A stretch of DNA of 64,000 bases from Microbispora hainanensis (GTDB lineage Bacteria > Actinomycetota > Actinomycetes > Streptosporangiales > Streptosporangiaceae): the NCBI RefSeq assembly GCF_036186745.1, contig NZ_CP108086.1:7936001-8000000 (forward strand). Reading direction: 5' to 3'. The position numbers were made by a program, and so were the translations under genes. Positions 33,976 to 43,633 of the stretch are shown in pieces. The notes beneath the pieces were generated by a model. It did no database searches. It had not been told where the DNA came from and saw only the letters and a list, made by a program, of their open reading frames with translations. How positions within the stretch are numbered: the stretch's first letter is position 1; every line of letters begins with the position of its first letter.

Positions 33976-36927
33976 ATGGACGGACGCACGACCGGTCCGG
34001 TCGTCACGGGCACGTCCACGCCCCTCGTCGGACGGCGGGACGCGCTGGCCGCGCTGCGCGGCGCGATGGCCGCGAGCCGTCGCGACGGGTTCCAGTTCCT
34101 CGCGCTGGCCGGTGAGCCGGGCGCGGGCAAGACGCGGCTGCTCGGCGAGCTCGCGGCGATGGCCGGCGCGGACGGCTTCACCTCCTTGTGGGGACGCGCC
34201 GCCGAGTATGAGCAGATGCTTCCCTACAGCGCCCTGGTCGACGCGCTCGACGACCATCTCGACGCACGCCGGGAGGAGGTCGTCAGGGCCGTGGGGGCCG
34301 GGCAGGCCGCCCTGCTGTCCGGCGTCTTCCCCGGGCTCGCGGCCGAAGGGGCTCCGGCCGCCGACGAGCCCGCGCTGGCCGACGACCGCAGCGGCCTGGC
34401 CCGCTATCGGCTCTACCGGGCCGTACGGCACCTGGTGGGCGCGCTGGCCGGGCCGTCCGGCCTGCTGCTGGTGCTCGACGACGTCCACTGGGCCGACGAC
34501 GGCACCATCGAGTTCCTCGACCACGTGGTGCGGCACCCGCCCGCCGGTCCGGTGCTGATGGCCGTGGCCTTCCGCCCGGCCCAGGCCGCCCCCCGCGTGG
34601 CCAGGCTGGCCGCGGCGGCGGGACCGCGCGGGCACGAGGTCGTGGTCGGTCCCCTCAGCGCCGCCGAGGTCCGGCAGTTCCTCGGCCCCCAGGTCAGCCG
34701 GGGGCGCAGCATGGCCCTGTACGAGGCCAGCGGGGGCAACCCGTTCTATCTCGAGGCGCTGGCCCGGATGGACGGCACCGACGTGACCGAGCTGCCGCCG
34801 ACCGTGCTCGCCGCGCTCCAGGTCGAGCTGGCCGACCTGTCCCCCGGCGCCCTGCTGGTGGCCCAGGCCGCCGCGGTCGCCGCCGACGAGTTCGAGCCGG
34901 CCGTCGCCGCCGTGGCCGCCGAGGTGCCGCCGGCCGTCACGCTGGCCGCGCTCGACGAACTGGTCGAGCGCGACATCGTCCGCAGCGCGGGCGGCCGGTT
35001 CCGCTTCCGCCACCCGCTCGTACGGCGGGCCGTCTACGAGTCGGCGGCGGCGGGCTGGCGCCTGGGCGCGCACGCCAGGATCGCGGCCCACCTGGCCGAG
35101 CTGGGCGCCCCGGCGACCGTACAGGCCCACCACGTGGAGCATTCTGGGTCGTTCGGCGACCGGCGAGCGGTGGAGGTGCTGGTGGAGGCGGCCCGCGCGG
35201 TGACCGCGCACGCGCCCGCCACCTCGGCGCACTGGCTGCAGGCGGCGCTGCGGCTCATGCCGGACGACGCCGCGGCCCGGGAGGAACGGCTCGCGCTGAT
35301 GCTGGAGCTGAGCTGGGCCCAGGGGATCAGCGGCAGGCTGGCCGAGGGCCGCGACACCGCACGCGAGCTGCTGCGCATGCTGCCCGACGACGACTACCCC
35401 CGCAGGGGCCGCGCGGCCCGGGTCTGCGCGCTGATGGAGCGCCAGCTCGACCGCCCGCAGGAGGCCAGAGCGCTGCTGCTCGACGAGCTGAGCCGGATGC
35501 CCAACCCCCGGGCGGCCGCCGCGGTGCCGATGCGCATGCGCCTGGTCGCCGAGAGCATGATGCGGGTGGACTTCCGGGCCGCCCAGGCCGTGCTCGACCT
35601 GATGCCCGACAACGCCGACGACTGGGAGCCCGGGCTCGCGGTCGCGGTGGCGGCGCTGCGCCCGATGCCCGCCCTCGCCGCGCGCCGCATCGACGACGCG
35701 CTGCGCTACGCCGACATCGCCGGCAAGCTGCTCGCGGACGCGCCGGACGAGCACCTGTCCGAGTGGCTGGACGCCATCGCCTGGCTCTGCTGGGCCGAGT
35801 CCTACCTGGGCCGCTATGGCGATGCGCTGCGCCACTTCGACCGGGCGGCGGCCGTCGCGCGGTCGACCGGGCAGACCTACATCCTGACCAACCTGCTGGC
35901 GGGCCGGGCCAAGACGCTGGTGGCGACGGGCCGCCTGGCGGAGGCCAGGGCCACCGCCGAGGAGTCGGTCGAGTGCGCCCGGCTGCTCGACTCCGGCCAG
36001 CAGCTCGTGTTCGCGCTCACCCAGCTCTGCCTGGCCGAGTCGTGGAGCGGCGACGACGAGGCGGCCATCCGCGCCGGCGAGGAGGCCGTACGCTGCGGCG
36101 TCGGGGCGGGCGAGACCTGGGAGGCCACGGCCCGCTACGCCCGAGGACAGGCCCTGGTCAACGCGGGCCGGTTCGCCGAGGGCGTCGAGGCGGTGCTGGA
36201 CGCGTGCAACCGGTTCGACTCGCCGCGGGTGGACCCGGGCACGCTGCTCCAGGCGTGCGAGGCGCTCGCCTACGCGGACGCCTCCCGGGAGACGAGTGCC
36301 GTGGCCGGCGCCGTGCTCGGCGTTGGGACCGGGACCGAGGCGGCCGCCGAGGCGGCGGCTCGGGCGGGGCAGTGGGCGGCGCTCGCCGTACGCCTGGAGG
36401 AACCGCGGCTGCCGGCCTACTGCGGCTTCGCCTCGCTCGCCCGCGCGCACGCGCTGTCCCGCGAAGACCCGTCCGCCGCGGCCGCGGCGGCGGAGGAGGC
36501 GGCCCGCGCGCTGGCCGCGGGCGAGCGGCGGCTCGACGCGGGCCGGGCCCTGCTCACCGCCGGGCTCGCGCATCTCGGAGCGCCCGGCGGCCGTAGCCGC
36601 GCCAGGGAGAACCTCCGCGCCGCGGCCGAGATCTTCGACTCCTGCGGCGCCCGCGCGCTCAAGGCACGCACCGAGCGCGAGCTGCGCCGCCTCGGCGTAC
36701 GGGTGGGCGGCGGCGCGACCACGGCCGCGAGCGGGGAGGCGGCCAGGTTCGGGCTGTCGCCCCGGGAGCTGGAGGTGGCGCTGCTGGTCGCCGAGGGGCT
36801 GACCAACCAGCAGGTCGCCGAGCGGCTCTTCCTCAGCGTGCGTACGGTGGAAACGCACCTGTCGCGGATCTTCGCCAAGCTGGAGGTGACCTCCCGGGTC
36901 GGCGTGGCCACCGCCCTTACGCGCTGA
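33976..36927 (+). CDS. LuxR-type ATPase regulator (LAL family)
   Basis: 983 aa. An N-terminal AAA ATPase has Walker A AGEPGAGKTRLL and Walker B LLLVLDDVHWADD. Then comes a TPR-like helical region (about 400-880). The C-terminal LuxR helix-turn-helix is FGLSPRELEVALLVAEGLTNQQVAERLFLSVRTVETHLSRI. Such large activators control pathway operons. The two enzyme genes downstream (82-bp gap, same strand) are plausible targets. ATG 33976 is the conserved start region; the frame is open upstream but lacks family sequence. Confidence 0.92.
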   Translation: MDGRTTGPVVTGTSTPLVGRRDALAALRGAMAASRRDGFQFLALAGEPGAGKTRLLGELAAMAGADGFTSLWGRAAEYEQMLPYSALVDALDDHLDARREEVVRAVGAGQAALLSGVFPGLAAEGAPAADEPALADDRSGLARYRLYRAVRHLVGALAGPSGLLLVLDDVHWADDGTIEFLDHVVRHPPAGPVLMAVAFRPAQAAPRVARLAAAAGPRGHEVVVGPLSAAEVRQFLGPQVSRGRSMALYEASGGNPFYLEALARMDGTDVTELPPTVLAALQVELADLSPGALLVAQAAAVAADEFEPAVAAVAAEVPPAVTLAALDELVERDIVRSAGGRFRFRHPLVRRAVYESAAAGWRLGAHARIAAHLAELGAPATVQAHHVEHSGSFGDRRAVEVLVEAARAVTAHAPATSAHWLQAALRLMPDDAAAREERLALMLELSWAQGISGRLAEGRDTARELLRMLPDDDYPRRGRAARVCALMERQLDRPQEARALLLDELSRMPNPRAAAAVPMRMRLVAESMMRVDFRAAQAVLDLMPDNADDWEPGLAVAVAALRPMPALAARRIDDALRYADIAGKLLADAPDEHLSEWLDAIAWLCWAESYLGRYGDALRHFDRAAAVARSTGQTYILTNLLAGRAKTLVATGRLAEARATAEESVECARLLDSGQQLVFALTQLCLAESWSGDDEAAIRAGEEAVRCGVGAGETWEATARYARGQALVNAGRFAEGVEAVLDACNRFDSPRVDPGTLLQACEALAYADASRETSAVAGAVLGVGTGTEAAAEAAARAGQWAALAVRLEEPRLPAYCGFASLARAHALSREDPSAAAAAAEEAARALAAGERRLDAGRALLTAGLAHLGAPGGRSRARENLRAAAEIFDSCGARALKARTERELRRLGVRVGGGATTAASGEAARFGLSPRELEVALLVAEGLTNQQVAERLFLSVRTVETHLSRIFAKLEVTSRVGVATALTR

Positions 36928-37008
36928 GTGCGGACAAGTACGGGTTTTCCACGATGTCGCCGCTATAGCCGGTCCTGGGATCGTAGCCCCGGGCAGAAAG
37001 GCGATCGA

Positions 37009-38130
37009 ATGGAACACCGCATACCCCGGTTCACGCTCGACGGCGTGCGCAACGCCGAGGTCACGGTCCATCCGTTCGCCACGGAGGACGAGCTGGGGTT
37101 ACAGCTCACCCGGTTCCGTAGTCACGACACGCCGGCGCAGGGGGCGCAGGACGACGTCGTGCTGCTCGTGCACGGACTGACCTCGTCGAGCGACATGTTC
37201 ATCATGCCGGAGCACACGAACCTGGTCCGGTTCCTGCACGACAACGGGTTCGGCGACGTGTGGGCGCTGGACTTCCGGATGAGCAACAGATTTCCGTACA
37301 ACATCGAGACCCGCAGGCACACGCTGGACGACATCGCCCAGTATGACCACCCGGCAGCACTGCGCGAGATCCGCCGCCATGTGGGGGCGCGGCGGATCCA
37401 CGTGGTGGCCCACTGCCTGGGGTCGGTGAGCTTCCACATGAGCCTGTTCTCCGGGGCCGTCAGCGGGATCGCCGGCGTGGTCGCCAACAGCGTCGCGCTG
37501 ACCCCCCGGGTGCACCCCTGGGCCCGGCTCAAGCTGACCCTCGGCCCCACGCTGCTGGAGTACGGCACGGGCCTGCCCTACCTGGACCCCCGGTTCAAGG
37601 ACGCGCCCCCGCTGTCGCGGCGGTGGCTGCTGGCGCGCGCCGTCTCCTACTTCCACCCCGAGTGCCGGGAGCCCGCCTGCCACATGCAGAGCTTCATGTG
37701 GGGCAGCGGCAGGCCTGCGATGTACCGCCACGGCAACCTGTCGCCGAGCACGCACGTGCACGAGCGGCTCGCCGACCTCAACGGCGCCTGCGACCTGCAC
37801 TACTACCGGCACGTGCGGAAGATGGTGGCCGCCGGGCGCGCGGTGAAGTACGACACCGGCGACCCGAGGTTCGCCGCGCTGCCGGACGACTACCTCGTCA
37901 ACGCGGCCGACGTCGACACGCCCATCCTGTTCCTGACGGGCGACCACAACGACGTCTTCACCGACTCCAACATCGTCTGCCACCGCGTCCTGTCGAAGGC
38001 GGCGCCGGGACGGCACGAGCTGCGGGTCCTGCCCGGCTACGGGCACATCGATCCCCTGATCGGCCGGAACGCGCACCGGGACGTCTTCCCGCACATCCTC
38101 GACTTCCTGAAGCGGCACAGCGGTCGCTGA
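37009..38130 (+). CDS. alpha/beta hydrolase with Cys at the nucleophile elbow
   Basis: 373 aa. The oxyanion region is VVLLVHGLTSSSDMFIM; the elbow is VVAHCLGSVSF, with Cys where most family members have Ser; the acid and base lie in FLTGDHNDVF and GYGHIDPLIG. This version of the fold is found beside, or fused to, GMC oxidoreductases in actinobacteria, and here the GMC gene follows 36 bp downstream. AGAAAGGCG precedes ATG 37009. Probable role: hydrolysis of the oxidised product, inferred. Confidence 0.85.
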   Translation: MEHRIPRFTLDGVRNAEVTVHPFATEDELGLQLTRFRSHDTPAQGAQDDVVLLVHGLTSSSDMFIMPEHTNLVRFLHDNGFGDVWALDFRMSNRFPYNIETRRHTLDDIAQYDHPAALREIRRHVGARRIHVVAHCLGSVSFHMSLFSGAVSGIAGVVANSVALTPRVHPWARLKLTLGPTLLEYGTGLPYLDPRFKDAPPLSRRWLLARAVSYFHPECREPACHMQSFMWGSGRPAMYRHGNLSPSTHVHERLADLNGACDLHYYRHVRKMVAAGRAVKYDTGDPRFAALPDDYLVNAADVDTPILFLTGDHNDVFTDSNIVCHRVLSKAAPGRHELRVLPGYGHIDPLIGRNAHRDVFPHILDFLKRHSGR

Positions 38131-38166
38131 CCACGGCGCTGAGAGACCATTACTGAGAGATCATTC

Positions 38167-40584
38167 ATGGAACACGTCGACGCGGTCGTGGTCGGTTCGG
38201 GTTTCGGCGGCTCGGTCGCCGCCTACCGTCTCGCCGAGGCGGGGCTGTCGGTGGTGGTGCTGGAGCGCGGCAGGGCGTACGCGCCGGGGGACTTCCCGCG
38301 CGGCCCGGCCCAGCTCGGCCGCGCCTTCTGGGACCCCGCCGAGAACCTGTACGGGATGTTCGACATCTGGAGCTTCTCCGACTGCGACTCGGTGGTCGCC
38401 AGCGGCCTCGGCGGCGGCTCGCTCATCTACGCCAACGTGATGCTGCGCAAGGACGAGGACTGGTTCGTCCACGAGCAGGCGCTGCCCGGCGGTGGTTACG
38501 AGTCGTGGCCGGTGACCAGGGCCGATCTCGAACCGCACTACGACGCGGTCGAGCGCATGATCGGCGTCTCGCCCTACCCGCTGAGCCACGCCGGCTTCGA
38601 CGACACGCTGAAGACGCTCGCCATGCGGGACGCGGCCGCCGAGCTGGGGCTCGACTGGCGGCTTCCGCCGCTGGCCGTCAGCTTCGCGCCGTCGCCCGGG
38701 GCGCAGCCCTGCCAGGGTGTGCCGCTCACCGATCCCGCGTACGGCAACCTGCACGGCGTGCCACGCCGTACGTGCCGGTTGTGCGGCGAGTGCGACCTAG
38801 GCTGCAACGAGGGCGCGAAGAACAGCCTCGACCACACCTACCTGTCGGCCGCCCGGCGCCACGGCGCCGACCTGCGCACGCTGCACGAGGTGCGGCGCAT
38901 CAGGCCGCGCGTGGGCGGCGGCTACGACGTGCAGTACATCGAGCACATGCCGCGCGGCGACGAGGCGGTGGACGACGCCGACGGGCCGCCCCGGTGGACC
39001 GGGCCGCACACGATCAGCTGCGACCGGCTCGTCCTGGCCGCCGGCACGTACGGCACGTCCTACCTGCTGCTGAAGAACCGGGCGGCCTTCCCCGGCCTCA
39101 GCGGGACGCTCGGCACCCGCTTCTGCGGCAACGGGGACATGCTGGCGTTCCTGCTGCGGGCCACCGACCGGAGCAGGACCCGGCCCATCCGGGCGAGCCG
39201 CGGGCCGGTCATCACCAGCGCGATCCGGCTCGACGACGGCGCGGACGGGCGCGGCGCCTACATCGAGGACGGCGGCTATCCCGAGTTCGTCGACTACCTG
39301 GTCGAGGGCGCGGACATGAGGCCGGGCCGGATCGCCCGGTTCCTGCTGCGGCGGCTGCGCAACATCCTCACCCACGACACCAACCTGTCGGCGGAGTTCG
39401 CCGACCTCATCGGCCGGGGCGAGCTGTCGGGCACCTCGCTGCCGCTGCTCGGCATGGGCCGCGACGTCCCCGACGGGAGGCTGCGCCTGCGCGACGGCCG
39501 GCTCGACGTCGACTGGGAGGGCGAGACCAGCGAGGACTACTACGAGCGGCTGCGCTCGATCATGCGCAGGATCGGCGACGTGCTCGGCGCGGAGTACGCA
39601 GACAGCCCGCCGTGGTGGCGCAAGCGGGTCATGACCGTGCATCCGCTGGGCGGCGCGCCGATGGGCCGCCATCCGGGCGAGGGGGTCTGCGACGCGTACG
39701 GCGAGGTCTTCGGCTTCCCGGGCCTGTACGTGGCGGACGGCGCGGCCCTGCCGGGGCCGGTCGGCGCCAACCCGTCGCTGACGATCGCCGCGCTCGCCGA
39801 CCGCATGAGCACCCGGATCCTGGAGGGCCGCACGTCCCGCGCCACGCCCGTGGCGGGGGCCCAGGCCGTGCGGGTGTCAGCCGTGCCGCCGATCGAGGTG
39901 GCGGCGGAGGCGCAGGCCGGGGTTCCGGCCGCCGTGTCCGGCGGCGGCCGTACCTTCGCGGGCGGGCCCGCCGACGAGCCGAGCGTGTTCGAGGGCCGGA
40001 CTTCGCTGTGGTTCGTGGAGGAGATGCGGGGACGCCTGACGCCCGGCCCGGCCCGGCGTGCGGCCCGCGTGGGCGGGGCCGGGTCCCCGTTCTCCTTCCG
40101 CCTCACGATCACCATCGACGACATCGACCGTTTCCTCACCGAACCCGAGCACGAGGCCAGGGCGGAGGGCTGGATCGAGGCCGACATGTGCGGGGGCAGG
40201 CGGCCGATCGCCCGGGGCTCGTTCAACCTGTTCGTCCCCGGGGAGACGTCCGAGCAGCGGCGCATGTGCTATCGCCTGCACTTCTGGGACGCCGACGACC
40301 GGCCCCGCACCCTGGCCGGGCGCAAGGAGATCCAGCCGGGCGCGCCGACCCGTCTGTGGCTGGACACCTCCACCCTGCACGCCCGCCTGCTGGAGGGGCA
40401 CGTCGAGGAGGACGGGGACGAGGACGCCACGGTGGTCGCCACGGGGACGCTGCGCATCCTGCCGTCCGACCTCGTGCGGATGCTCACGACCTTCCGTACT
40501 GCGGGGCCGGACGGCGCGGCGGCCGTGACGCGCTTCTGCCGGTTCTTCCTCGGCGAGCTGTGGGATGTCTACGGCCCCGGCTGA
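38167..40584 (+). CDS. GMC oxidoreductase (cholesterol oxidase-like) with C-terminal extra domain
   Basis: 805 aa. The FAD fold starts at once (DAVVVGSGFGGSVAAYRLAEAG). The middle carries CRLCGECDLGC, a C-x2-C-x2-C-x3-C set resembling an Fe-S motif in this subclass. The catalytic His is in VHPLGGAPMGRHP, followed by GLYVADGAALPGPVGANPSLT. From about residue 615 a second domain (SVFEGRTSLWFVEEM...) is added, found in related sterol-oxidase-like proteins. The gene start is preceded by two tandem copies of CTGAGAGAYCATT (38139, 38153), the second acting as ribosome site. Substrate probably a sterol-like or long-chain alcohol, inferred. Confidence 0.88.
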   Translation: MEHVDAVVVGSGFGGSVAAYRLAEAGLSVVVLERGRAYAPGDFPRGPAQLGRAFWDPAENLYGMFDIWSFSDCDSVVASGLGGGSLIYANVMLRKDEDWFVHEQALPGGGYESWPVTRADLEPHYDAVERMIGVSPYPLSHAGFDDTLKTLAMRDAAAELGLDWRLPPLAVSFAPSPGAQPCQGVPLTDPAYGNLHGVPRRTCRLCGECDLGCNEGAKNSLDHTYLSAARRHGADLRTLHEVRRIRPRVGGGYDVQYIEHMPRGDEAVDDADGPPRWTGPHTISCDRLVLAAGTYGTSYLLLKNRAAFPGLSGTLGTRFCGNGDMLAFLLRATDRSRTRPIRASRGPVITSAIRLDDGADGRGAYIEDGGYPEFVDYLVEGADMRPGRIARFLLRRLRNILTHDTNLSAEFADLIGRGELSGTSLPLLGMGRDVPDGRLRLRDGRLDVDWEGETSEDYYERLRSIMRRIGDVLGAEYADSPPWWRKRVMTVHPLGGAPMGRHPGEGVCDAYGEVFGFPGLYVADGAALPGPVGANPSLTIAALADRMSTRILEGRTSRATPVAGAQAVRVSAVPPIEVAAEAQAGVPAAVSGGGRTFAGGPADEPSVFEGRTSLWFVEEMRGRLTPGPARRAARVGGAGSPFSFRLTITIDDIDRFLTEPEHEARAEGWIEADMCGGRRPIARGSFNLFVPGETSEQRRMCYRLHFWDADDRPRTLAGRKEIQPGAPTRLWLDTSTLHARLLEGHVEEDGDEDATVVATGTLRILPSDLVRMLTTFRTAGPDGAAAVTRFCRFFLGELWDVYGPG

Positions 40585-41777
40585 TCCCTCCGGTAGGACT
40601 CATAGGGGTCGTAGTCGACCTCGAGGGGCTCCTGACCGGGGCGGTCGGGCTCGGGGACGTGCCGGAGGTTGACCCTGATCCTCGTCCACGTGGAGCTGCG
40701 CCCGCGCATCGAGTCGACCAGGACGTCGGCCGGCTGGAGCAGGCGAGCCGCCTCGGGGTGGCGGGCCTTCCACCGTTCGAGCCCGGCCATCGCCTCGTCG
40801 CGCGTGGCGGCCCTGGCGATCTCGACGAGCGGCATGACGGACTGACGCCGTCCCTGCCTGGGCGAGGCGGCGGGCTTGTCCGGCCGCGGCCCCTGGGCCT
40901 CGGCCAGCTCCAGCAGGGCGTCGAGCGACCCCGCCCGCTCGTCCATCCCGGCCCACGGGTCGCCCGTCTCGGCGAACCGGTCGGGCATCGACGCGAGCGT
41001 GAAGTCCTCCGGCCGGCACCCGGGCACCTCGTCCCAGGTCAGCGGGGCCGAGACCAGGCCGGTCGGCCGTACGGAGTAGGCGGAGGCGACGGTGTGGTCG
41101 CGGGCGTTCTGGTTGTAGTCCACGAAGACGCCCTGCCGCTCCTCCTTCCACCACCGGCTGGTGGCGACGTCCGGCTCCCGGCGCTCGACCTCCCTGGCCA
41201 CGGCCTCGGCGGCGCGCCGCACCTCGCGGAAGGTCCAGCGCGGCTCGATGCGGGCGTAGACATGGAACCCGCGCGAACCCGACGTCTTGGGCCAGGCGGT
41301 CAGGCCGTGCTCCTCCAGCACGTCCCTGGCGACCAGGGCGACCCGGACGATCTCCGCCCAGCCGACGCCGGGCACGGGATCGAGATCGATCCGCAGCTCG
41401 TCGGGATGGTCGAGGTCGTGGGCCCGCACGGGGTGGGGGTTGAGGTCGACGCAGCCCAGGTTCACCGTCCACAGCAGGTGCGCGAGGTCGCGGATCACCA
41501 CCTCGTCCGCCGTACGGCCCGAGGGGTAGCGCAGCTCGACGACCTCCACCCACTCGGGGCGCTTGGCGGGCGCCCGTTTCTGGAAGAACGCCTCCTGGTC
41601 GACGCCGTGCACGAAGCGCTTGAGTATCACCGGCCGGTCGGCCACGCCGCGCACCGCCCCCTCGGCGACCACGCGGTAGTAGGAGATCAGGTCGAGCTTC
41701 GTGTGCCCGGTCCGCGGGAAGACCACGCGGTCCGGATTCGTGATCTTCACGATCCTGCCGTCGAGCTCCAGCGTCAT
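40569..41777 (-). CDS. LigD-type polymerase/primase (PolDom) protein
   Basis: 402 aa, AEP superfamily. Catalytic acids in LRIDLDPVPG, then KTSGSRGFHVYARIEP, and FVDYNQNARDHTVASAYSVRPTG; all are the conserved LigD polymerase motifs. It fills gaps in non-homologous end joining together with Ku and a ligase, neither of which is in the window. A C-terminal extension of about 100 residues follows the core. TAGTGT lies 6 nt before ATG 41777 (leaderless). It overlaps the convergent GMC gene by 16 bp. Confidence 0.93.
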   Translation of the reverse strand: MTLELDGRIVKITNPDRVVFPRTGHTKLDLISYYRVVAEGAVRGVADRPVILKRFVHGVDQEAFFQKRAPAKRPEWVEVVELRYPSGRTADEVVIRDLAHLLWTVNLGCVDLNPHPVRAHDLDHPDELRIDLDPVPGVGWAEIVRVALVARDVLEEHGLTAWPKTSGSRGFHVYARIEPRWTFREVRRAAEAVAREVERREPDVATSRWWKEERQGVFVDYNQNARDHTVASAYSVRPTGLVSAPLTWDEVPGCRPEDFTLASMPDRFAETGDPWAGMDERAGSLDALLELAEAQGPRPDKPAASPRQGRRQSVMPLVEIARAATRDEAMAGLERWKARHPEAARLLQPADVLVDSMRGRSSTWTRIRVNLRHVPEPDRPGQEPLEVDYDPYESYRRDQPGP

Positions 41778-41783
41778 GCCGCC

Positions 41784-41789
41784 ACACTA
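41784..41789 (-). promoter_or_regulatory. -10 box of the LigD-type gene (leaderless)
   Basis: TAGTGT on the minus strand, 6 nt before ATG 41777. Confidence 0.45.
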
Positions 41790-41909
41790 CGTCGCCGCTC
41801 CGCCGCCGCCCGGAAGCCACGTCTCGTGCCGGTTCGCTGACATCCGCGGCCCGGAGGCTCTAAGATCGCCGCCCATAACCGCATATGTGGCTGGAAAGGC
41901 GGGCACCCC

Positions 41910-43346
41910 GTGATCTCCGATAGATGGTCCCCGTCGGCCGTGGAAGGGCTCATCTCGCTGCCGCTGGAGTCCCTGCTCACGGAGGACTACGAAGCCGATC
42001 CCGCGCTCGTTCACGAGCGCCTGCGCGCCAGGTATGGCCCGGTGGCCCCGATCGACGTCCTCGGTGTGCCGGTCTGGTTCGCGATCGGCTACGACGAGGT
42101 GCTGCACATCATGCAGAACCCGCGCGACATGTGGAGCAAGCGCGTGGACCACTGGCGGGCGTACGCGGAGGGGCGCGTTCCCGCCGACTGGCCGCTGCTC
42201 GCCCTTCTCCAGGCCGACAACTCGGGTTTCCACGACGGGGAAAGGCACCGGGCCCTGCGCGGCCCCTGGATCGCGGGACTCCGGCCGTTCCAGGATCCCG
42301 GGAGCGAGCAGGCGCAGCGGCTCGAACGCGCCATGGTGAGACACTGCGACGACCTCGCGGGCGTGCTGGCGGAGGGCGGGCCCGCGGGGCAGGCCGATCT
42401 CGCCGCCCAGTATGGGCGGCCGTTCCCGTTGCTCGTCGCCAACCACCTGCTCGGCGTCACGATCGAGCGCGGCGAGGAGATGATAGAGGACCAGTGGCGC
42501 CTGCTGAACGGCCCCGACTCCGCCGGGGCCTACCAGCGGTTATATGCCGCCCTCCTCGAACTGGCGCAGGCCAAACGGCAGCGGCGCGGCGACGACCTGC
42601 CGTCGTACATGATCGAGGCGAAGCCCGACCTCACCGACGAGGAGCTCGCCCGCGAGCTGATGATGCTGTCGGGTTTCCTCGACTTCACCGGCAGCCTGAT
42701 CTGCAACGTCATCTTCGAGGCGATCACCAATCCCCGGCTCAGGGAGAGCGTGTCGATCGGCGCGATAGAGGAGGTGGTCAACCGCGTCGCCCTTACCAAC
42801 CCGGCGCTGGCCAACCTGACCTTCCGTTACGCCAGATCGGAGGTGAAGCTGGGCCGTTTCACGATCGCGCCCGGCGACCCGGTGATGCTGTCCATCGCGG
42901 GCGCGCACACCGACCCCCGCTTCGGCGGCGCGCTCGCCCGCGACTCGGTCCGCAGCACCCGCGCCCACCTGGCGTGGGGCGCGGGCCCGCACAGGTGCCC
43001 GAGCCAGCGGCTGGCCACCCAGATGTGCACGATCGCGGTGCGCCAGCTACTCGACCGGTTCTCGGCGCTGCGGTTCACGCAACCGGCCGAGCGGCTTCCC
43101 TGGCGTGTCTCCCCCTTCGTCCGCACGATGAGCGCCCTGCCCGTGCACTACGAGATCAGCCGGAGCTTCGCCCTCACGCTTGAATCCGCCGGTGAGCCGG
43201 CGCCGCCCGCCGCGAAGGACAGCGCTCAGGACAGCGGCACAGGCGGCGGCACGGGCGGCGGCACGGGCGGTCTGACCGACGAGGGCGACGCGCGCCCGAG
43301 GTCCCGCCTCCGGGCTTTCCTGGGCAGGCTGCTCGGCTCGCAATGA
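41910..43346 (+). CDS. cytochrome P450, CYP157-like, lacking the ExxR motif
   Basis: 478 aa. The haem-binding loop is AHLAWGAGPHRCPSQRLA with the axial Cys. The K-helix, which should contain ExxR, reads AIEEVVNRVALTNP, where the Arg is one residue too far. The I-helix reads MMLSGFLDFTGSLICN, without the acid-alcohol pair used for oxygen activation. This matches the CYP157 group of Streptomyces, known to lack ExxR. CYP157 genes usually sit in conservon operons; none is seen here. The tail has GTGG repeats and a basic end. GTG 41910 follows GGAAAGG. Confidence 0.87.
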   Translation: MISDRWSPSAVEGLISLPLESLLTEDYEADPALVHERLRARYGPVAPIDVLGVPVWFAIGYDEVLHIMQNPRDMWSKRVDHWRAYAEGRVPADWPLLALLQADNSGFHDGERHRALRGPWIAGLRPFQDPGSEQAQRLERAMVRHCDDLAGVLAEGGPAGQADLAAQYGRPFPLLVANHLLGVTIERGEEMIEDQWRLLNGPDSAGAYQRLYAALLELAQAKRQRRGDDLPSYMIEAKPDLTDEELARELMMLSGFLDFTGSLICNVIFEAITNPRLRESVSIGAIEEVVNRVALTNPALANLTFRYARSEVKLGRFTIAPGDPVMLSIAGAHTDPRFGGALARDSVRSTRAHLAWGAGPHRCPSQRLATQMCTIAVRQLLDRFSALRFTQPAERLPWRVSPFVRTMSALPVHYEISRSFALTLESAGEPAPPAAKDSAQDSGTGGGTGGGTGGLTDEGDARPRSRLRAFLGRLLGSQ

Positions 43347-43493
43347 GCCGCGCGGACGCACCGGTTCGCGGGCCGTGGTCCGGCCGACCGGGTCCGGCCG
43401 GCCGGGTCCGGAAGGGAGACCTCGGCCGGCCTCGTTCGTCTGCGTGGCCAGGGCGCGCATCTCCCCCTCGACCGCCGGCCAGTGCCCCATGGC

Positions 43494-43525
43494 CTCTCGT
43501 GCGCCTCTCGTGCGCCTCTCGTGCG
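43494..43525. repeat. 11-bp triplicated repeat in a 287-bp gap
   Basis: TCTCGTGCGCC occurs twice with a third partial copy. The gap 43347-43633 otherwise holds no gene. Confidence 0.7.
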
Positions 43526-43633
43526 GCGAAGCCGGCGTGACGCGCGGCGGTCGTCATCCCGCCATCATCGTCGGGTCATCGCTGGGTCATCGCCGGGCCC
43601 TGCTTCCCCGGCGGGCGCCCGGCGCGGGCCCGG

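Noticed and set aside
33913..37071. Open frame of about 1050 codons antisense to the LAL regulator
   Set aside because: The sense strand has Walker and LuxR motifs; the antisense is compositional shadow.
41910..43346. A conservon around the P450
   Set aside because: No roadblock, DUF742, GTPase or sensor-kinase conservon genes adjoin it.
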